From NCBI GenBank assembly GCA_000497125.2, contig CM035317.1, forward strand, positions 460,001 through 524,000: 64,000 nt of DNA, in the 5' to 3' direction. Below, in pieces: positions 1-12,020 of the stretch (positions within the stretch are counted from its first letter, which is position 1; every line of letters begins with the position of its first letter). The notes below the pieces were generated by a model. That model was not told where the DNA came from and did no database searches. It saw only the letters and a list, made by a program, of their open reading frames with translations. Source of the stretch: Spironucleus salmonicida (taxonomy: Eukaryota > Fornicata > Diplomonadida > Hexamitidae). A program made the position numbers and the translations under genes.

Positions 1-624
1 CACGACGCCGATTTCCTCGAAAATTTGAGGGTTTTTCAGGGGGATTTCGACGATTTCGCGCAGCTCCTGAATCTGCTCTTCCAGGCCGCCGCAGTCCGCG
101 TAGGAGTCAGTGGGCTTCTTCTCGACTTTCATCGACTGGATCGCAGGGTCTGCGTCGTCCAGCTGGACGCCGACGACGACGTCCTTGTGCGCGTCCTGAT
201 TGAGGAAAATCTGGGCCCCTGGGATCAAAAGGGAGGAATCGACGATCGAGAGCGCTTTCGTGTAGATGGTTGGGCCGTAAGCTTTTTGGACTATCATGTG
301 GTCGTCGTCCACAAACTCCTAAAGTGTCGCTACGCCTTGTTGGCGGCCTTTGAGTTTTTCGATGGTTTCGGCGTTCAATTTAAGGGATTGTCTGTAGAAA
401 GTTGTAGATGACACTCTGGTGACAAATTCGCGCTCTATTTGGAGCAAATCACGTGTTCTGAGGGCTCGCAGGAGGCGAAGTCGGCAAGGAAGCATTGGTG
501 TAAGAACTGGTGGCTGGAACGACGATTAGGGAGTGGGAATAGCAATTCTGTGCGTGTTTCTATAAGTTTTGGGGTTGCGTGCGCGGCGTGGTTGCTTTTT
601 AGGGGAGGAGGTATCAGTTCCCAT
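1..624 (-). CDS. RPT2: 26S proteasome regulatory ATPase Rpt2 (PSMC1), N-terminal part
   Basis: The first 208 codons of a proteasome AAA-ATPase, cut off by the left edge of the window. Rpt2 belongs to the hexameric ring that unfolds ubiquitinated substrates and feeds them to the 20S core. Seen: a basic N-terminus, an LRLLRALRTRDLLQIE coiled-coil stretch, the OB-domain start TLQEFVDDDHMIV (TLEEIIDDNHAIV in typical Rpt2), then DPAIQSMKVEKKPTDSYADC followed by GGLEEQIQELREIVEIPL, the linker into the AAA domain. Walker motifs lie outside the window. Two in-frame TAR codons (TAA in the N-terminal tail, TAG in TLQEF) must be Gln. The start is the first ATG of the open frame. The DPxxxxMKVEK block fits Rpt2 better than the other Rpt subunits. 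Confidence 0.9.
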
Positions 625-2741
625 TAAGGGAATGTTAGAGGTTTCAAAGTTTAATAAATATAACAATAATATATGGTTTAATAGTGATATTATTTTACTA
701 TAATTAATAATTTATAAATATATATTAATGCTTAAAATATTTTTTGGTAAGTACTATTTTAATATTAATGTTAAAAATATAAATTAATGTTATTATCATT
801 TCTTTGATAATGTTTCTGAATACAATATAAAGTACAATGTAATATAAAACAATTACTTAATTTTCCAATCAATGACCGATATTAAATTATATCTAGTATT
901 TATTACTGTAAATAATTTATTAATTTATTATTGCTATTTTATCAGTTAGTATATATTTTAATATTAAAAAATGACAAGTGCAACTTAATATCTAGATGGA
1001 GCCGAAGGATTTATCTTGATATGTTTTATTGGCGAAGTTCTTCATTAATTTATATAAAAAGATATCATTCCACAATAAAACATACCCCTTAATATTACAT
1101 TATGGTCGAAATATGTCGAATCGTTCTACGTTATAGCAGGAATAAGAGCTTATTTATGGTCATAGATAAATATGGTAGGTCACATGAAACTCTTTTGTAA
1201 AAAATTTATTCACTACCAGATCACACATACATTGTTTTGTGTCTGCTTATACTATATTTCTTACAGTAATTATAGAGTTAACTGGTAGAATCTTTTAATT
1301 TTATAAAACTATTTTTAATCTAGAAATGATATTTTTGATTTGGGGGCCGTATTTGCGTAAATATTCTAAGGTTATAACATTATAATTTGTCTTTCTAAGA
1401 GTTATTTCGGGAAGTATGGAGTGGTATATTAGTATTTAACGATCTTCTCAATATTTTTACTGAGAATAATTTACATTACTAGAGCTATATACGTTAACAA
1501 TTATTATCACAATCCTTAAACTTTTACTGGTTAAGGATTGTAAGAATTGATGGCATTTATAATTGTATTTAGACTTAAGCACCATATTTAGACTAACTAA
1601 TTAGATTAAAAATATTTAACTAATACCAATACAATTTTCATAGATATTACGATTTTCGTATCAGTTGTAGTTTTATTCATTGTCTCTCGAGCAATAAATA
1701 ACATTTACTAAGAAGGATAAATTTATTAACAAAAAATTATGGTGTGGTTGGCATATATACTTTTTAGGCCTGTCATTATAACTATACTTGGGATTTTAGC
1801 AATTTTAATCGAATACAGTAGCATTATTAAAAGCTTTTTGGAATAATATGCCTTTTCTAACCTAGTTTATCGTACTAGAATGTTCATTATGGTTTCTACT
1901 GGAATATTTTATTAACTTATGCTCTATTAAGCTAAGTACATTAAAATTGGTCCATATGATCAGTGTCTTAGTTTTATCGTTGTTATTGGAGCTATGACAG
2001 TAATTCAGTTTACATCTATACTATTATTTGGACTGATGATGCCAATAATTTTACTTTTATTTAAAGTGTTTGATGATTTTTGTGAATAAATTAGCAACCA
2101 TATAATCCTTGTTAAGGCGAACTTACGTACAAAATCTATCTAAAAAGAACTAAATGCTGCAGGTAAGTAGTGAGTATTGATTAAAATCGTTATTATAGTC
2201 CTATTTTATTTTATACAAGCGCCTACTATAGGTTCAAAGACTTATTAGCTTTAGGTAGTTTAACAATTTAACCATCGTCGCGCCCTTACGAAAATTAGGC
2301 ACCTTTATCTATTTCATGCCATAAATAACGCTCACCGCCATCCCTATTGTGCAATAACTAAATTTCATATCTGATTTCATTTCATTCCACTAGGCTTCAC
2401 TTTGCACTAAAGCTCAGCGAGAACCGATATTTCTAGGTGCTCAACGCGTCTAAAAGTTGTTTGTAGGCTGATCAGCCACCATTCACCGTTAAATCCCGTA
2501 ATACCACCTTACTCCGATCACAACCACACACGTTAAATGCATTTCACCTTGAACTCCCCAGCACCGCTAAATCAGCCTCCTGAAAGTACAATTTGCGCTC
2601 TGGCCACTAAATCTTCTAAATCCTACACATACACTCATAATTACCCGTTTAACCACGCTCCTAAACCCATATTCCCTCCAAACGCCCCCATCCCCCCATG
2701 CACCATTTCGCGCACTTTCTCTCATTCCAACCTAAATATCT
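625..2741. other. AT-rich intergenic region
   Basis: I find no supported gene here with a TGA-only code. From about 630 to 2270 the DNA is very AT-rich with frequent TGA in all frames. From about 2270 to 2740 the plus strand becomes C-rich and T-rich, giving low-complexity Pro/Thr/Ser/Asn translations that do not look like protein. The right part is downstream (3') of the minus-strand SAPS gene, and the left part is upstream of RPT2. Confidence 0.6.
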
Positions 2742-2899
2742 ATTATTATACACAACCCATCAATTATCTCTCCCTTCCGAAACTCCTAAAAAACTCCCAC
2801 CCCCCATTATTATACACAACCCATCAATTATCTCCCCCTTCCTCCCCCTTCCGAAACTCGTAAAAACCCCATCCCCCCATTATTATACACAACCCACCA
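2742..2899. repeat. Imperfect tandem repeat, about 64-73 bp period, pyrimidine-rich
   Basis: The block ATTATTATACACAACCCA starts at about 2742, 2806 and 2879, the third copy with one change near its end. Between copies the CAATTATCTC and CTTCCGAAACTC segments are also repeated, with C-runs expanding between them. It ends just before the TGA of the minus-strand gene at 2921, so it lies in that gene's 3' flank. The TTATTATA core also occurs upstream of several start codons in this window (for example the genes starting at 4693 and 27620). Confidence 0.75.
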
Positions 2900-2920
2900 A
2901 CAATAAAAAAATGTAAACCC

Positions 2921-4693
2921 TCACATTCCAAGCGCGCTCTTCACCTCAAAAAGCTCCGCCATCGCCCTAACGTCCGAACGCGCCAGAACCCTCGAAATGT
3001 CGCCGTTGGCTCTCGCAGCGCCAATTTTTTTCAGAAACGCAACGCAAAGCGCGTCCAAACTCGTCCTTGCGACCTGCTGCGAAACGCGCAATTTTGACGC
3101 CTCCGGGCCGTCCCGCAAAACGCCTGAAACGAGCTGCGTAAGAACATCTGAGTCAAGAAATTCTACAGCAAAAGGAACGGAAAATTTTACGTAATCGACC
3201 AAAATACTCAAAACGCTCAAAATCGAAACGTGAATTATCGAGTTTTCGGGGTTCGAAACGGCCTGAAAAACCATTTTCTTAATGATTCCGGAGGCGATAA
3301 TTTTCGAAATTATTAGCTCTACGCTGCCAGCGCAAATCTCGCCGTTTGGGCCGAAAAGATGCGCCGAATTGATCTTCTTTACCGGCCCCTTATCGCTTAT
3401 CTGGGAGACGAAATTCTGGTCGAATTTGAAGCCCGTAGAATCCGTCAGGTGCTAATAAATATCCTGAAAAATGAAACTGAAGCCGATAACAAAAGGAAGG
3501 GGAAAAATACTCGTTATATCAGTTGAATTTTTTTTACTCGTTATATCAGTTGTAGAATAATATTCAGTCATATATAATATAGCTTATTCAGGTTTAAATT
3601 ATCTGTTCAAAAGCAGCGTTTCCTTGTCCTTTATGGCCTCAAAAACGCTCTCCTGGATGCGAAAAAGCTCAGAAATCACGCTGCAGCTGTGAATGATGAA
3701 AAGGTTCTCTTATTTGCTCTCTGAGGGGGTCATTTAGGCGTCCAGAAAACGGTCAATTACGAGAATTGCGCAGCTCACAATTCGGTCCACAAACTGCGCG
3801 AAAACGGCGCTTTCGTCCGGAATTTCGGCCAAAATTCCGCCCCGAACGGCGTACTTGACCGTTATCGCGACGATTGCGAAGAGGTTTTTCACGTTTTAAC
3901 TGTTGAATTTCGAGTCGATTTTCTGCAAAATTTCGATGCAATTTTCCATTATTTCCCTGCGGACCTCAAAATTGATTTCCGACTGCAGAAAACTTTGGCA
4001 GATGAAAGAGACGTGAACGAGCTCCTCGAAAGCGGCGTTTTCCTGAAGAAAAAGTTAGAAAAGCTGCTAAATGAAGTTTGAGGATATAAGAATATTTTGT
4101 TATATCAGTTGCTGCTCAGCTGAGTCGATTTTGAAGATGTAATGGAGCGTTTCCGTGATCGGAGCGGACTGAATCGCCTGCGTGAAGTAGCTCATAATCT
4201 GAAGGTTTGCGAGCAGGAAATTCAGGATTCTGAGCTTGCGCTGCGGCTTCGAAATTAGCGTGTAGACGGCGCGGCAGAAGTTTTCGGCGGAGGCGAGGCT
4301 GACGCGTCGCGCCGCCGGCGGCAGTGATGGAAGCTGCTGCAGAGCGTAAAATTGCATGTTGTCGCTGTCGTAGGGCAGCAGGATGTCGAAGAGCGCGTTT
4401 AAGAGCGATTCTGAGGTCGAAATTTAGTCCATGAGCTGCGGGATGTCTGCGACGATTACGTCGTTCGCTGCGGCAGAAAGTGCTTGTTCTGGCGCATTTA
4501 GGAGCTGGATGAGCGCCTGGAGCGTTGCTGGGGCTGCGAGGTACGAAATGACCTGTGGCGTTGGCTGCGCAAGTTCGGCGCGCAGGCGGTCGGAGCGCAG
4601 CAGCGCGGGAAGGTCGTCGTTTGCGATATGCTGCAGAAGCTCCCGGTTGTCCGGCTGCTGCGTGTAAATCATGTTCCAGAACATCGCTGACAT
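2921..4693 (-). CDS. SAPS-domain regulatory subunit of a PP6/Sit4-type phosphatase
   Basis: 590 codons plus TGA. The N-terminus MSAMFWNMIYTQQPDNREL and the following IANDDLPALLRSDRLRAEL match the start of SIT4-associated/PP6R proteins (MFW followed by a leucine-rich segment ending near a decision on 'ddll'). The rest is helical HEAT/ARM-like material (for example LRILNFLLANLQIMSYF), as expected of a scaffold that binds the PP6-like catalytic subunit. Several TAA and TAG codons are read as Gln; there is no in-frame TGA. Around 3513-3551 the coding sequence has a short tandem duplication containing the 12-mer GTTATATCAGTT, which recurs at 4099. Family assignment rests mainly on the N-terminus and overall architecture. 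Confidence 0.7.
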
Positions 4694-4791
4694 TTGATTG
4701 GGAGTGGTGGAGTGGGGAGGTAATTTATAATGTATAATAATTTTAATTAATAGGAAAAATTTATGTATAGGATTATGTATAATAATAGTAT

Positions 4792-5229
4792 AATTCACAA
4801 AGTCAGGTGGTAGATTTTCCTTGATTGGTAATTTATTTCGGTTTGAATGTAGGTGGTGAGCTGGAGTCCATCCTCAAAGTTCCAGATTATGTGCTTCACG
4901 CCTTTCGTGAAGTCATCGTGGCCGAGGTTTCTGACGTATCTGATCATAAAGTCGATGTTCTCGATCGTGGGGGCAATTTGGACAAATGACAGGTTATGAA
5001 ATCTAAAACACAGCATATCCTACTGTATTTTGAATATCTGCTTTATGTCCGTCGGGCGGCACTGGAACTGAAAATCATGCGCACACTCGAACAGGGATAC
5101 GTTCTGCACAAAATCGTAAAACGTGTGATCCAGCCAACGCATTACCTGCGATTTTTGGTGTGTAGAGATATTAATATAAAGCTGCCTCTTGAAAATATCC
5201 ACATTAATGCCTTTTTCTACCAATTTCAT
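4792..5229 (-). CDS. Hypothetical protein, 145 aa
   Basis: One open frame using a single TAG as Gln, from ATG (MKLVEKGINVDIFKRQ) to TGA. Composition looks like a soluble globular protein with alternating beta-like segments (DFQFQCRPTDIKQIF, IIWNFEDGLQLTTYIQTEI) and no membrane segment. It is tandem to the SAPS gene on the same strand, about 100 bases upstream of that start. I do not recognise the family. The length and balanced amino-acid content inside otherwise AT-rich DNA support a real gene. Confidence 0.6.
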
Positions 5230-5439
5230 ACAAAAAAGTAGGATGAAAAAATTATTAATTATAATATATTATATAATATATACTGGCTTTATACGGAATT
5301 TGTAGGAAAATATTATTATTATTATTATATATATATATATTATAACTTAAATTGCTATTTACTGTAAATATGAGATACGTTTTATTATGGCGATACACAC
5401 TTAGCACATTCGATAATTTACCATTGTTATAACAATATT

Positions 5440-5808
5440 TCACCCCACGCATAATATCAATTCCCACATTCCCTGAAAAGTTTCTCTTCGGCACATATAT
5501 GGATGGCATCGAGCATAGCTAATCAAAAGCCTGAATAGACGGTCAGATATAGTATGCACATATATAGGCTTCTGTATCACAGATAAAAACGGCGTTTTAA
5601 GGTGCTCCTGTGAGTAAAATTTAAGCCAACTCAAAAATACTAAGCATGCAGAGACACAATAGAACCAGAAAACAGTGAATGCCGTTATATAGATTGAATC
5701 AAAAACAAAATAATTCGTGCGAATTACAGACGATGTATAAAATATATGTGAATGCACGAATGGCTTTTACCTGAGATAAAGCTTTGAAGACTGCTTGGGC
5801 GAATGCAT
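5440..5808 (-). CDS. Small single-pass membrane protein, hypothetical, 122 aa
   Basis: Open from ATG (MHSPKQSSKLYLRQKPF) to TGA with one internal TAA read as Gln. One strong membrane segment, YITAFTVFWFYCVSACLVFL, at about residues 49-68; the C-terminal half is charged and Cys-containing (YARCHPYMCRRETFQGMWEL). It lies just left of the CRMP array. A second, overlapping minus frame (5696 to about 5920) also gives a hydrophobic translation but meets TGA codons and partly consists of the array element, so I prefer this frame. No family recognised. Confidence 0.4.
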
Positions 5809-5859
5809 AATCTATAGCGGCTACAGCTAATATGTTTGAAACTTGATATACAAGAGTAA

Positions 5860-5977
5860 GTAACCCGTACCAAAAGTAGGGCTCGGCCGGCTTCGGTTTA
5901 AACAACGGAAAGTCATGGCTCTGGTCGCAACGCGGTCATAAAAATGACTGTGGCGGTTTTGAAACTGGAGAGTACTG
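5860..5977 (+). ncRNA. Array element copy 1: candidate structured RNA or regulatory element
   Basis: A 118-bp GC-rich block in AT-rich DNA. Visible pairings: CCCGTAC/GTAGGG around a CAAAA loop (perfect CCCTAC/GTAGGG in copies 3 and 4), CCG/CGG around GCTT, and GGTCAT/ATGACT around AAAA. The 3' half (GGTCGCAACGCGG, then TTTGAAACTGGAGAGTAC) is shared with an unlinked divergent block at 25262-25338. It sits about 670 bases upstream of the CRMP start, in the same orientation. Strand and RNA nature are inferred from the conserved hairpin. It could instead be a recombination or promoter element. Confidence 0.5.
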
Positions 5978-6644
5978 GTTCCTGTTTTTACTGATTACTC
6001 AAAATCATACTTTCTATATACCTAAAACAAAATTGTCGGAATAGTAAAATTATTATGCCAAATTTAATTACATGTATTATAAATCATACCAATTAGTCTG
6101 TCATTTTATTAGATGTGCGAGATAATTTATTAAATGTTACAATGAAGCATAATAATACATCTACTGTTATAAGTATTGATTTAAACTATATATATATAAA
6201 CTAAAATTATTAAAATATATATAGCACCAATAAATAAAAATATATGCATTTAGTTTCTTTTTACATAATTAGTTATTCTTACTAATTATAATTTTAAAAA
6301 TTTAGTTTTTAATATTTACTATTATATATTTATTCACTAGTTAGAATTATTAATTAAACTTATTATCAATTTATATTATCTGCAATATATTTTACTACGA
6401 AGATTTACCGTAAAATTTATTCAATATACTATTAAACCCCTAGCATATTCAAATGATTGCAAATTTTATTCGATCTGCGCTTATATTCCCTAATATCAAC
6501 AAAAACACCTTTCCACTTGTTGCAGTTTTTATTTACTAATAACTAATTGCCAATTGCGTTCTATAGTGTAGTTGAATATATCCTAAAAATAACTCTGCTA
6601 ATTTAGTACTTTCGCGCGTTATTAGTTTCCGAAGTCATTTTAAA
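5978..6644 (+). other. AT-rich leader of CRMP copy 1
   Basis: About 670 bases, nearly all A and T, repeated in each unit. The start codon context is CATTTTAAAATG. A 38-codon frame from ATG at 6453 to TGA, out of frame with the CRMP gene, has a hydrophobic stretch. It might be an upstream ORF, or would need an unseen intron to supply a signal sequence. No other gene is seen. Confidence 0.5.
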
Positions 6645-8444
6645 ATGTCCGTCTTCACATGCCCAGATAACATCTGCCCATTCGGCACTGTTTGCCCAAC
6701 TGCTACGCCAGACGGGTCCCAGACTACCTGTAAAGCGTGCGACCGCTTCAAATGCGGAATCTGCGATCCCGAGAACACGGCAGTTTGCATCGGCTGCCCC
6801 CCTGGCAAGTTTCTGGTGGACAATAGCTGCGAATACTGCTCTTTCGGCTGCGAGAGTTGCTCAGACAGCAAACACTGCATGAAGTGCGAACCGGGCAGGT
6901 TCCTCGAAGACAATTACTGCTCAACGTGCGGTCCAGATTGCGATTCGTGCGCCTCTAGCACGGTATGTAATACCTGCAAACAGGGCTACTTTTTGACACC
7001 TGACCACACTTGCTAGAAATGCGTCGCCGGGTGCGCGGAGTGCTAGATGCCATAGCAGTGCACCAGGTGCGCGTCCGGGTTCCACTCCGTGGGCCAGACG
7101 TGCTAGCCCTGCCAGGAGAGGTGTGAAGAGTGCTCTAGCAGCACGAATTGCACGAGATGCGCGCCCTCAGCCAGCCTCAAAAACAGCCTATGCGTATCCT
7201 GCGTACCGCACTGCGCCAAATGCTCAGAGGCTGGCAGTTGTGTTACCTGCGGAGACGGCTACGTCCTATAAAACTCCACCTGCGTGTCATGCGGGCCGCA
7301 CTGCCGCGCCTGCAGCGCCGTTGGCGAGTGCCTGCTCTGCGAGAAGGACTACACGCTAGCAGTTCGTGGCGATGAGACGATATGCCGCTACACCGAATGC
7401 GACAAGTTGAACCCATGCAAGACCGGGAAGTACTGCCTCGCGGAGCGCGGCGGCAACTACTGCTTCACGCTGGAGCCGAACTGCATCGCGCTGAGCGGTT
7501 TCCGCGTCTGCAGCCAGTGCGCCCCCCACTACGCAAGCTACATGAACGGATGCGAGAAGTGCGCGCCCAACTGCGAGTACTGCTTGAATGACCGCGTGTG
7601 CCAGAACTGCTTCGAGCGCTACTTTGTGAACGAAAAAAGCATCTGCGAGCGGTGTGCGCCAGGGTGCAAATTCTGCGTCAACGGCGCGACATGCTACGAG
7701 TGCCTCCCCGGGTACGCGCTCGCGGACGGCATCTGCGAAAAGCTGGAGAAAAGCGAGTGCCGCAGCAGCACGGATTGCCCTACCCAGAGCTTCTGCCTCT
7801 AAATTCCTCAGTTTTCGAGCTGCGAGACGTGCATTGCCAACTGCGAGAGGTGCTCCAGCTTCAACACCTGCGAGGTTTGCGCGCCGGGATTCGTCTTCCA
7901 GAATAATGCCTGCGTGCGCTGCCCGTCAGGCTGCGCCAGTTGCTACGACGCAGACACGTGTGTTCAGTGCGATCGCGGGTATACTTTTGACGCTAATTTT
8001 GTGTGCGAGAAGTGTACGAGCGCAGCATCATGTGAGGCGTGCGAGAGCGGCTACTAGCTGCAGAACGGCTCTGAGTGCGTCTATCGCGGGTGCGCAGGCG
8101 AGAAGCAGTGCGGAGTTGGCGAGTTCTGCGAGGCGACTAATAACGTAGAGCAGTGTTAGGATTGTGAGACTGGCTGCGGGGGCTGTTTGGCCCGTGAAAC
8201 TTGCAATTGGTGCGAGATTGGCTATCAGCTTGTCGATGGAAGATGCGAACAGTCCGTTCAAAAGGCAAGTGCTGGAGTGGCTTGGCTATTAACTGCTGTG
8301 ATAAGTGTCATTGTTGCATGCATTGTGGGAGGGGTTGCTTACTTAGTTGTGAAGATGGGTAAAAATAAGGCGTTAAAGATGGGAATATAGAAAGACTTAT
8401 ATGAAGAAAACAGTGGTATTAGGACGCAATAACCATAAGAGTGA
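6645..8444 (+). CDS. Cysteine-rich membrane protein (CRMP), array copy 1
   Basis: 599 aa with many TAG/TAA codons read as Gln, ending at TGA. The ectodomain is a run of CxxC-rich modules of about 14-30 residues (for example CPPGKFLVDNSCEYCSFGC), like the furin-like/GF-receptor Cys-rich repeats of diplomonad surface proteins. One membrane helix follows at about residues 544-569 (AGVAWLLTAVISVIVACIVG), then a tail of about 30 residues starting KMGKNKALKMGI. Unlike Giardia VSPs, the tail is not CRGKA. No N-terminal signal peptide is visible: the first Cys is residue 6. Likely a type I surface protein. This copy has Lys in ALKMGI where copies 2-4 have Arg. Confidence 0.9.
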
Positions 8445-8881
8445 CCGGGATAAGTACCTTAGGCTATATCAAAGTAACTCAGAAAATGCTGTTGTTTTTG
8501 GGAGCAGGCTATCCGTGCCAAGCCTAGTTATTTATGCACCAAATGTGTTATTCGAATCATTCAACTAAATACATGAAAAGGATACGGGTGACTAGTTTAA
8601 GCGTAGAAGCTGACTAATTTTATAATAAAATCACAATATTACTACTTAGATTTCAAATGCTTTGAGGTTATGTTTAATAACAATATTAAATGTTATGCTT
8701 AAAAATTGGGCGTATTAAAGTGATAAAGCTTTTGATTTAGACACGAAAATCCGTAAAGAAATACTTTAAATTAATTTTATAGAGCGTATAGAAAATCATT
8801 ATAAAACTCTTGCCTTGTGAGGATTATAGTCACCTTAATCTTTTATAATTTCATCAGAACTTTTGAACTATACAGTATTAC
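8445..8881 (+). other. Trailer of CRMP copy 1
   Basis: About 440 bases between the TGA and the next array element, repeated after each CRMP copy. AT-rich, no gene seen. The repeat shows only scattered single-base differences between units (for example C/T at the position equivalent to 8551). Confidence 0.6.
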
Positions 8882-8999
8882 GTAACCCGTACCAAAAGTA
8901 GGGCTCGGCCGGCTTCGGTTTAAACAACGGAAAGTCATGGCTCTGGTCGCAACGCGGTCATAAAAATGACTGTGGCGGTTTTGAAACTGGAGAGTACTG
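8882..8999 (+). ncRNA. Array element copy 2
   Basis: Identical in sequence to the copy at 5860, including the CCCGTACC variant of the first hairpin. Lies between CRMP copies 1 and 2. Confidence 0.5.
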
Positions 9000-9666
9000 G
9001 TTCCTGTTTTTACTGATTACTCAAAATCATACTTTCTATATACCTAAAACAAAATTGTCGGAATAGTAAAATTATTATGCCAAATTTAATTACATGTATT
9101 ATAAATCATACCAATTAGTCTGTCATTTTATTAGATGTGCGAGATAATTTATTAAATGTTACAATGAAGCATAATAATACATCTACTGTTATAAGTATTG
9201 ATTTAAACTATATATATATAAACTAAAATTATTAAAATATATATAGCACCAATAAATAAAAATATATGCATTTAGTTTCTTTTTACATAATTAGTTATTC
9301 TTACTAATTATAATTTTAAAAATTTAGTTTTTAATATTTACTATTATATATTTATTCACTAGTTAGAATTATTAATTAAACTTATTATCAATTTATATTA
9401 TCTGCAATATATTTTACTACGAAGATTTACCGTAAAATTTATTCAATATACTATTAAACCCCTAGCATATTCAAATGATTGCAAATTTTATTCGATCTGC
9501 GCTTATATTCCCTAATATCAACAAAAACACCTTTCCACTTGTTGCAGTTTTTATTTACTAATAACTAATTGCCAATTGCGTTCTATAGTGTAGTTGAATA
9601 TATCCTAAAAATAACTCTGCTAATTTAGTACTTTCGCGCGTTATTAGTTTCCGAAGTCATTTTAAA

Positions 9667-11466
9667 ATGTCCGTCTTCACATGCCCAGATAACATCTGCC
9701 CATTCGGCACTGTTTGCCCAACTGCTACGCCAGACGGGTCCCAGACTACCTGTAAAGCGTGCGACCGCTTCAAATGCGGAATCTGCGATCCCGAGAACAC
9801 GGCAGTTTGCATCGGCTGCCCCCCTGGCAAGTTTCTGGTGGACAATAGCTGCGAATACTGCTCTTTCGGCTGCGAGAGTTGCTCAGACAGCAAACACTGC
9901 ATGAAGTGCGAACCGGGCAGGTTCCTCGAAGACAATTACTGCTCAACGTGCGGTCCAGATTGCGATTCGTGCGCCTCTAGCACGGTATGTAATACCTGCA
10001 AACAGGGCTACTTTTTGACACCTGACCACACTTGCTAGAAATGCGTCGCCGGGTGCGCGGAGTGCTAGATGCCATAGCAGTGCACCAGGTGCGCGTCCGG
10101 GTTCCACTCCGTGGGCCAGACGTGCTAGCCCTGCCAGGAGAGGTGTGAAGAGTGCTCTAGCAGCACGAATTGCACGAGATGCGCGCCCTCAGCCAGCCTC
10201 AAAAACAGCCTATGCGTATCCTGCGTACCGCACTGCGCCAAATGCTCAGAGGCTGGCAGTTGTGTTACCTGCGGAGACGGCTACGTCCTATAAAACTCCA
10301 CCTGCGTGTCATGCGGGCCGCACTGCCGCGCCTGCAGCGCCGTTGGCGAGTGCCTGCTCTGCGAGAAAGACTACACGCTAGCAGTTCGTGGCGATGAGAC
10401 GATATGCCGCTACACCGAATGCGACAAGTTGAACCCATGCAAGACCGGGAAGTACTGCCTCGCGGAGCGCGGCGGCAACTACTGCTTCACGCTGGAGCCG
10501 AACTGCATCGCGCTGAGCGGTTTCCGCGTCTGCAGCCAGTGCGCCCCCCACTACGCAAGCTACATGAACGGATGCGAGAAGTGCGCGCCCAACTGCGAGT
10601 ACTGCTTGAATGACCGCGTGTGCCAGAACTGCTTCGAGCGCTACTTTGTGAACGAAAAAAGCATCTGCGAGCGGTGTGCGCCAGGGTGCAAATTCTGCGT
10701 CAACGGCGCGACATGCTACGAGTGCCTCCCCGGGTACGCGCTCGCGGACGGCATCTGCGAAAAGCTGGAGAAAAGCGAGTGCCGCAGCAGCACGGATTGC
10801 CCTACCCAGAGCTTCTGCCTCTAAATTCCTCAGTTTTCGAGCTGCGAGACGTGCATTGCCAACTGCGAGAGGTGCTCCAGCTTCAACACCTGCGAGGTTT
10901 GCGCGCCGGGATTCGTCTTCCAGAATAATGCCTGCGTGCGCTGCCCGTCAGGCTGCGCCAGTTGCTACGACGCAGACACGTGTGTTCAGTGCGATCGCGG
11001 GTATACTTTTGACGCTAATTTTGTGTGCGAGAAGTGTACGAGCGCAGCATCATGTGAGGCGTGCGAGAGCGGCTACTAGCTGCAGAACGGCTCTGAGTGC
11101 GTCTATCGCGGGTGCGCAGGCGAGAAGCAGTGCGGAGTTGGCGAGTTCTGCGAGGCGACTAATAACGTAGAGCAGTGTTAGGATTGTGAGACTGGCTGCG
11201 GGGGCTGTTTGGCCCGTGAAACTTGCAATTGGTGCGAGATTGGCTATCAGCTTGTCGATGGAAGATGCGAACAGTCCGTTCAAAAGGCAAGTGCTGGAGT
11301 GGCTTGGCTATTAACTGCTGTGATAAGTGTCATTGTTGCATGCATTGTGGGAGGGGTTGCTTACTTAGTTGTGAAGATGGGTAAAAATAAGGCGTTAAGG
11401 ATGGGAATATAGAAAGACTTATATGAAGAAAACAGTGGTATTAGGACGCAATAACCATAAGAGTGA
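9667..11466 (+). CDS. Cysteine-rich membrane protein (CRMP), array copy 2
   Basis: 599 aa, same architecture as copy 1: CxxC modules, one membrane helix and a basic tail ending after several Gln codons at TGA. Differences from copy 1 are minimal: Lys to Arg in the tail (ALRMGI) and a synonymous AAG/AAA change in the EKDYTL codons. It keeps the SEAGSC version of the Cys module that copies 3 and 4 have as SESGSC, so it is intermediate between copy 1 and copies 3-4. Confidence 0.9.
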
Positions 11467-11903
11467 CCGGGATAAGTACCTTAGGCTATATCAAAGTAAC
11501 TCAGAAAATGCTGTTGTTTTTGGGAGCAGGCTATCCGTGCCAAGCCTAGTTATTTATGCACCAAATGTGTTATTTGAATCATTCAACTAAATACATGAAA
11601 AGGATACGGGTGACTAGTTTAAGCGTAGAAGCTGACTAATTTTATAATAAAATCACAATATTACTACTTAGATTTCAAATGCTTTGAGGTTATGTTTAAT
11701 AACAATATTAAATGTTATGCTTAAAAATTGGGCGTATTAAAGTGATAAAGCTTTTGATTTAGACACGAAAATCCGTAAAGAAATACTTTAAATTAATTTT
11801 ATAGAGCGTATAGAAAATCATTATAAAACTCTTGCCTTGTGAGGATTATAGTCACCTTAATCTTTTATAATTTCATCAGAACTTTTGAACTATACAGTAT
11901 TAC

Positions 11904-12020
11904 GTAACCCTACCAAAAGTAGGGCTCGGCCGGCTTCGGTTTAAACAACGGAAAGTCATGGCTCTGGTCGCAACGCGGTCATAAAAATGACTGTGGCGGT
12001 TTTGAAACTGGAGAGTACTG
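11904..12020 (+). ncRNA. Array element copy 3
   Basis: 117 bases. Missing one G relative to copies 1, 2 and 5 makes the first hairpin a perfect 6-bp stem (CCCTAC, loop CAAAA, GTAGGG). Otherwise unchanged. Confidence 0.5.

Noticed and set aside
25-411. Plus-strand frame of 128 aa opposite RPT2
   Set aside because: The minus strand gives an unmistakable proteasome ATPase over the same bases.
2537-2916. Pro/Thr/His-rich plus-strand frames of 72-108 aa
   Set aside because: Low-complexity translations of a pyrimidine-rich tandem repeat in the 3' flank of the SAPS gene.
5696-5920. Minus-strand frame with FKPKPAEPYFWYGLL followed by a hydrophobic stretch
   Set aside because: It starts inside the repeated array element, has no ATG, and ends at TGA with further TGA downstream; the overlapping frame 5440-5808 has a proper start and stop.
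11907-11930. Telomere-like CCCTACC and GTAGGG in the array element
   Set aside because: They are the two strands of one hairpin and are not repeated in tandem; not a telomere or an internal telomeric repeat.
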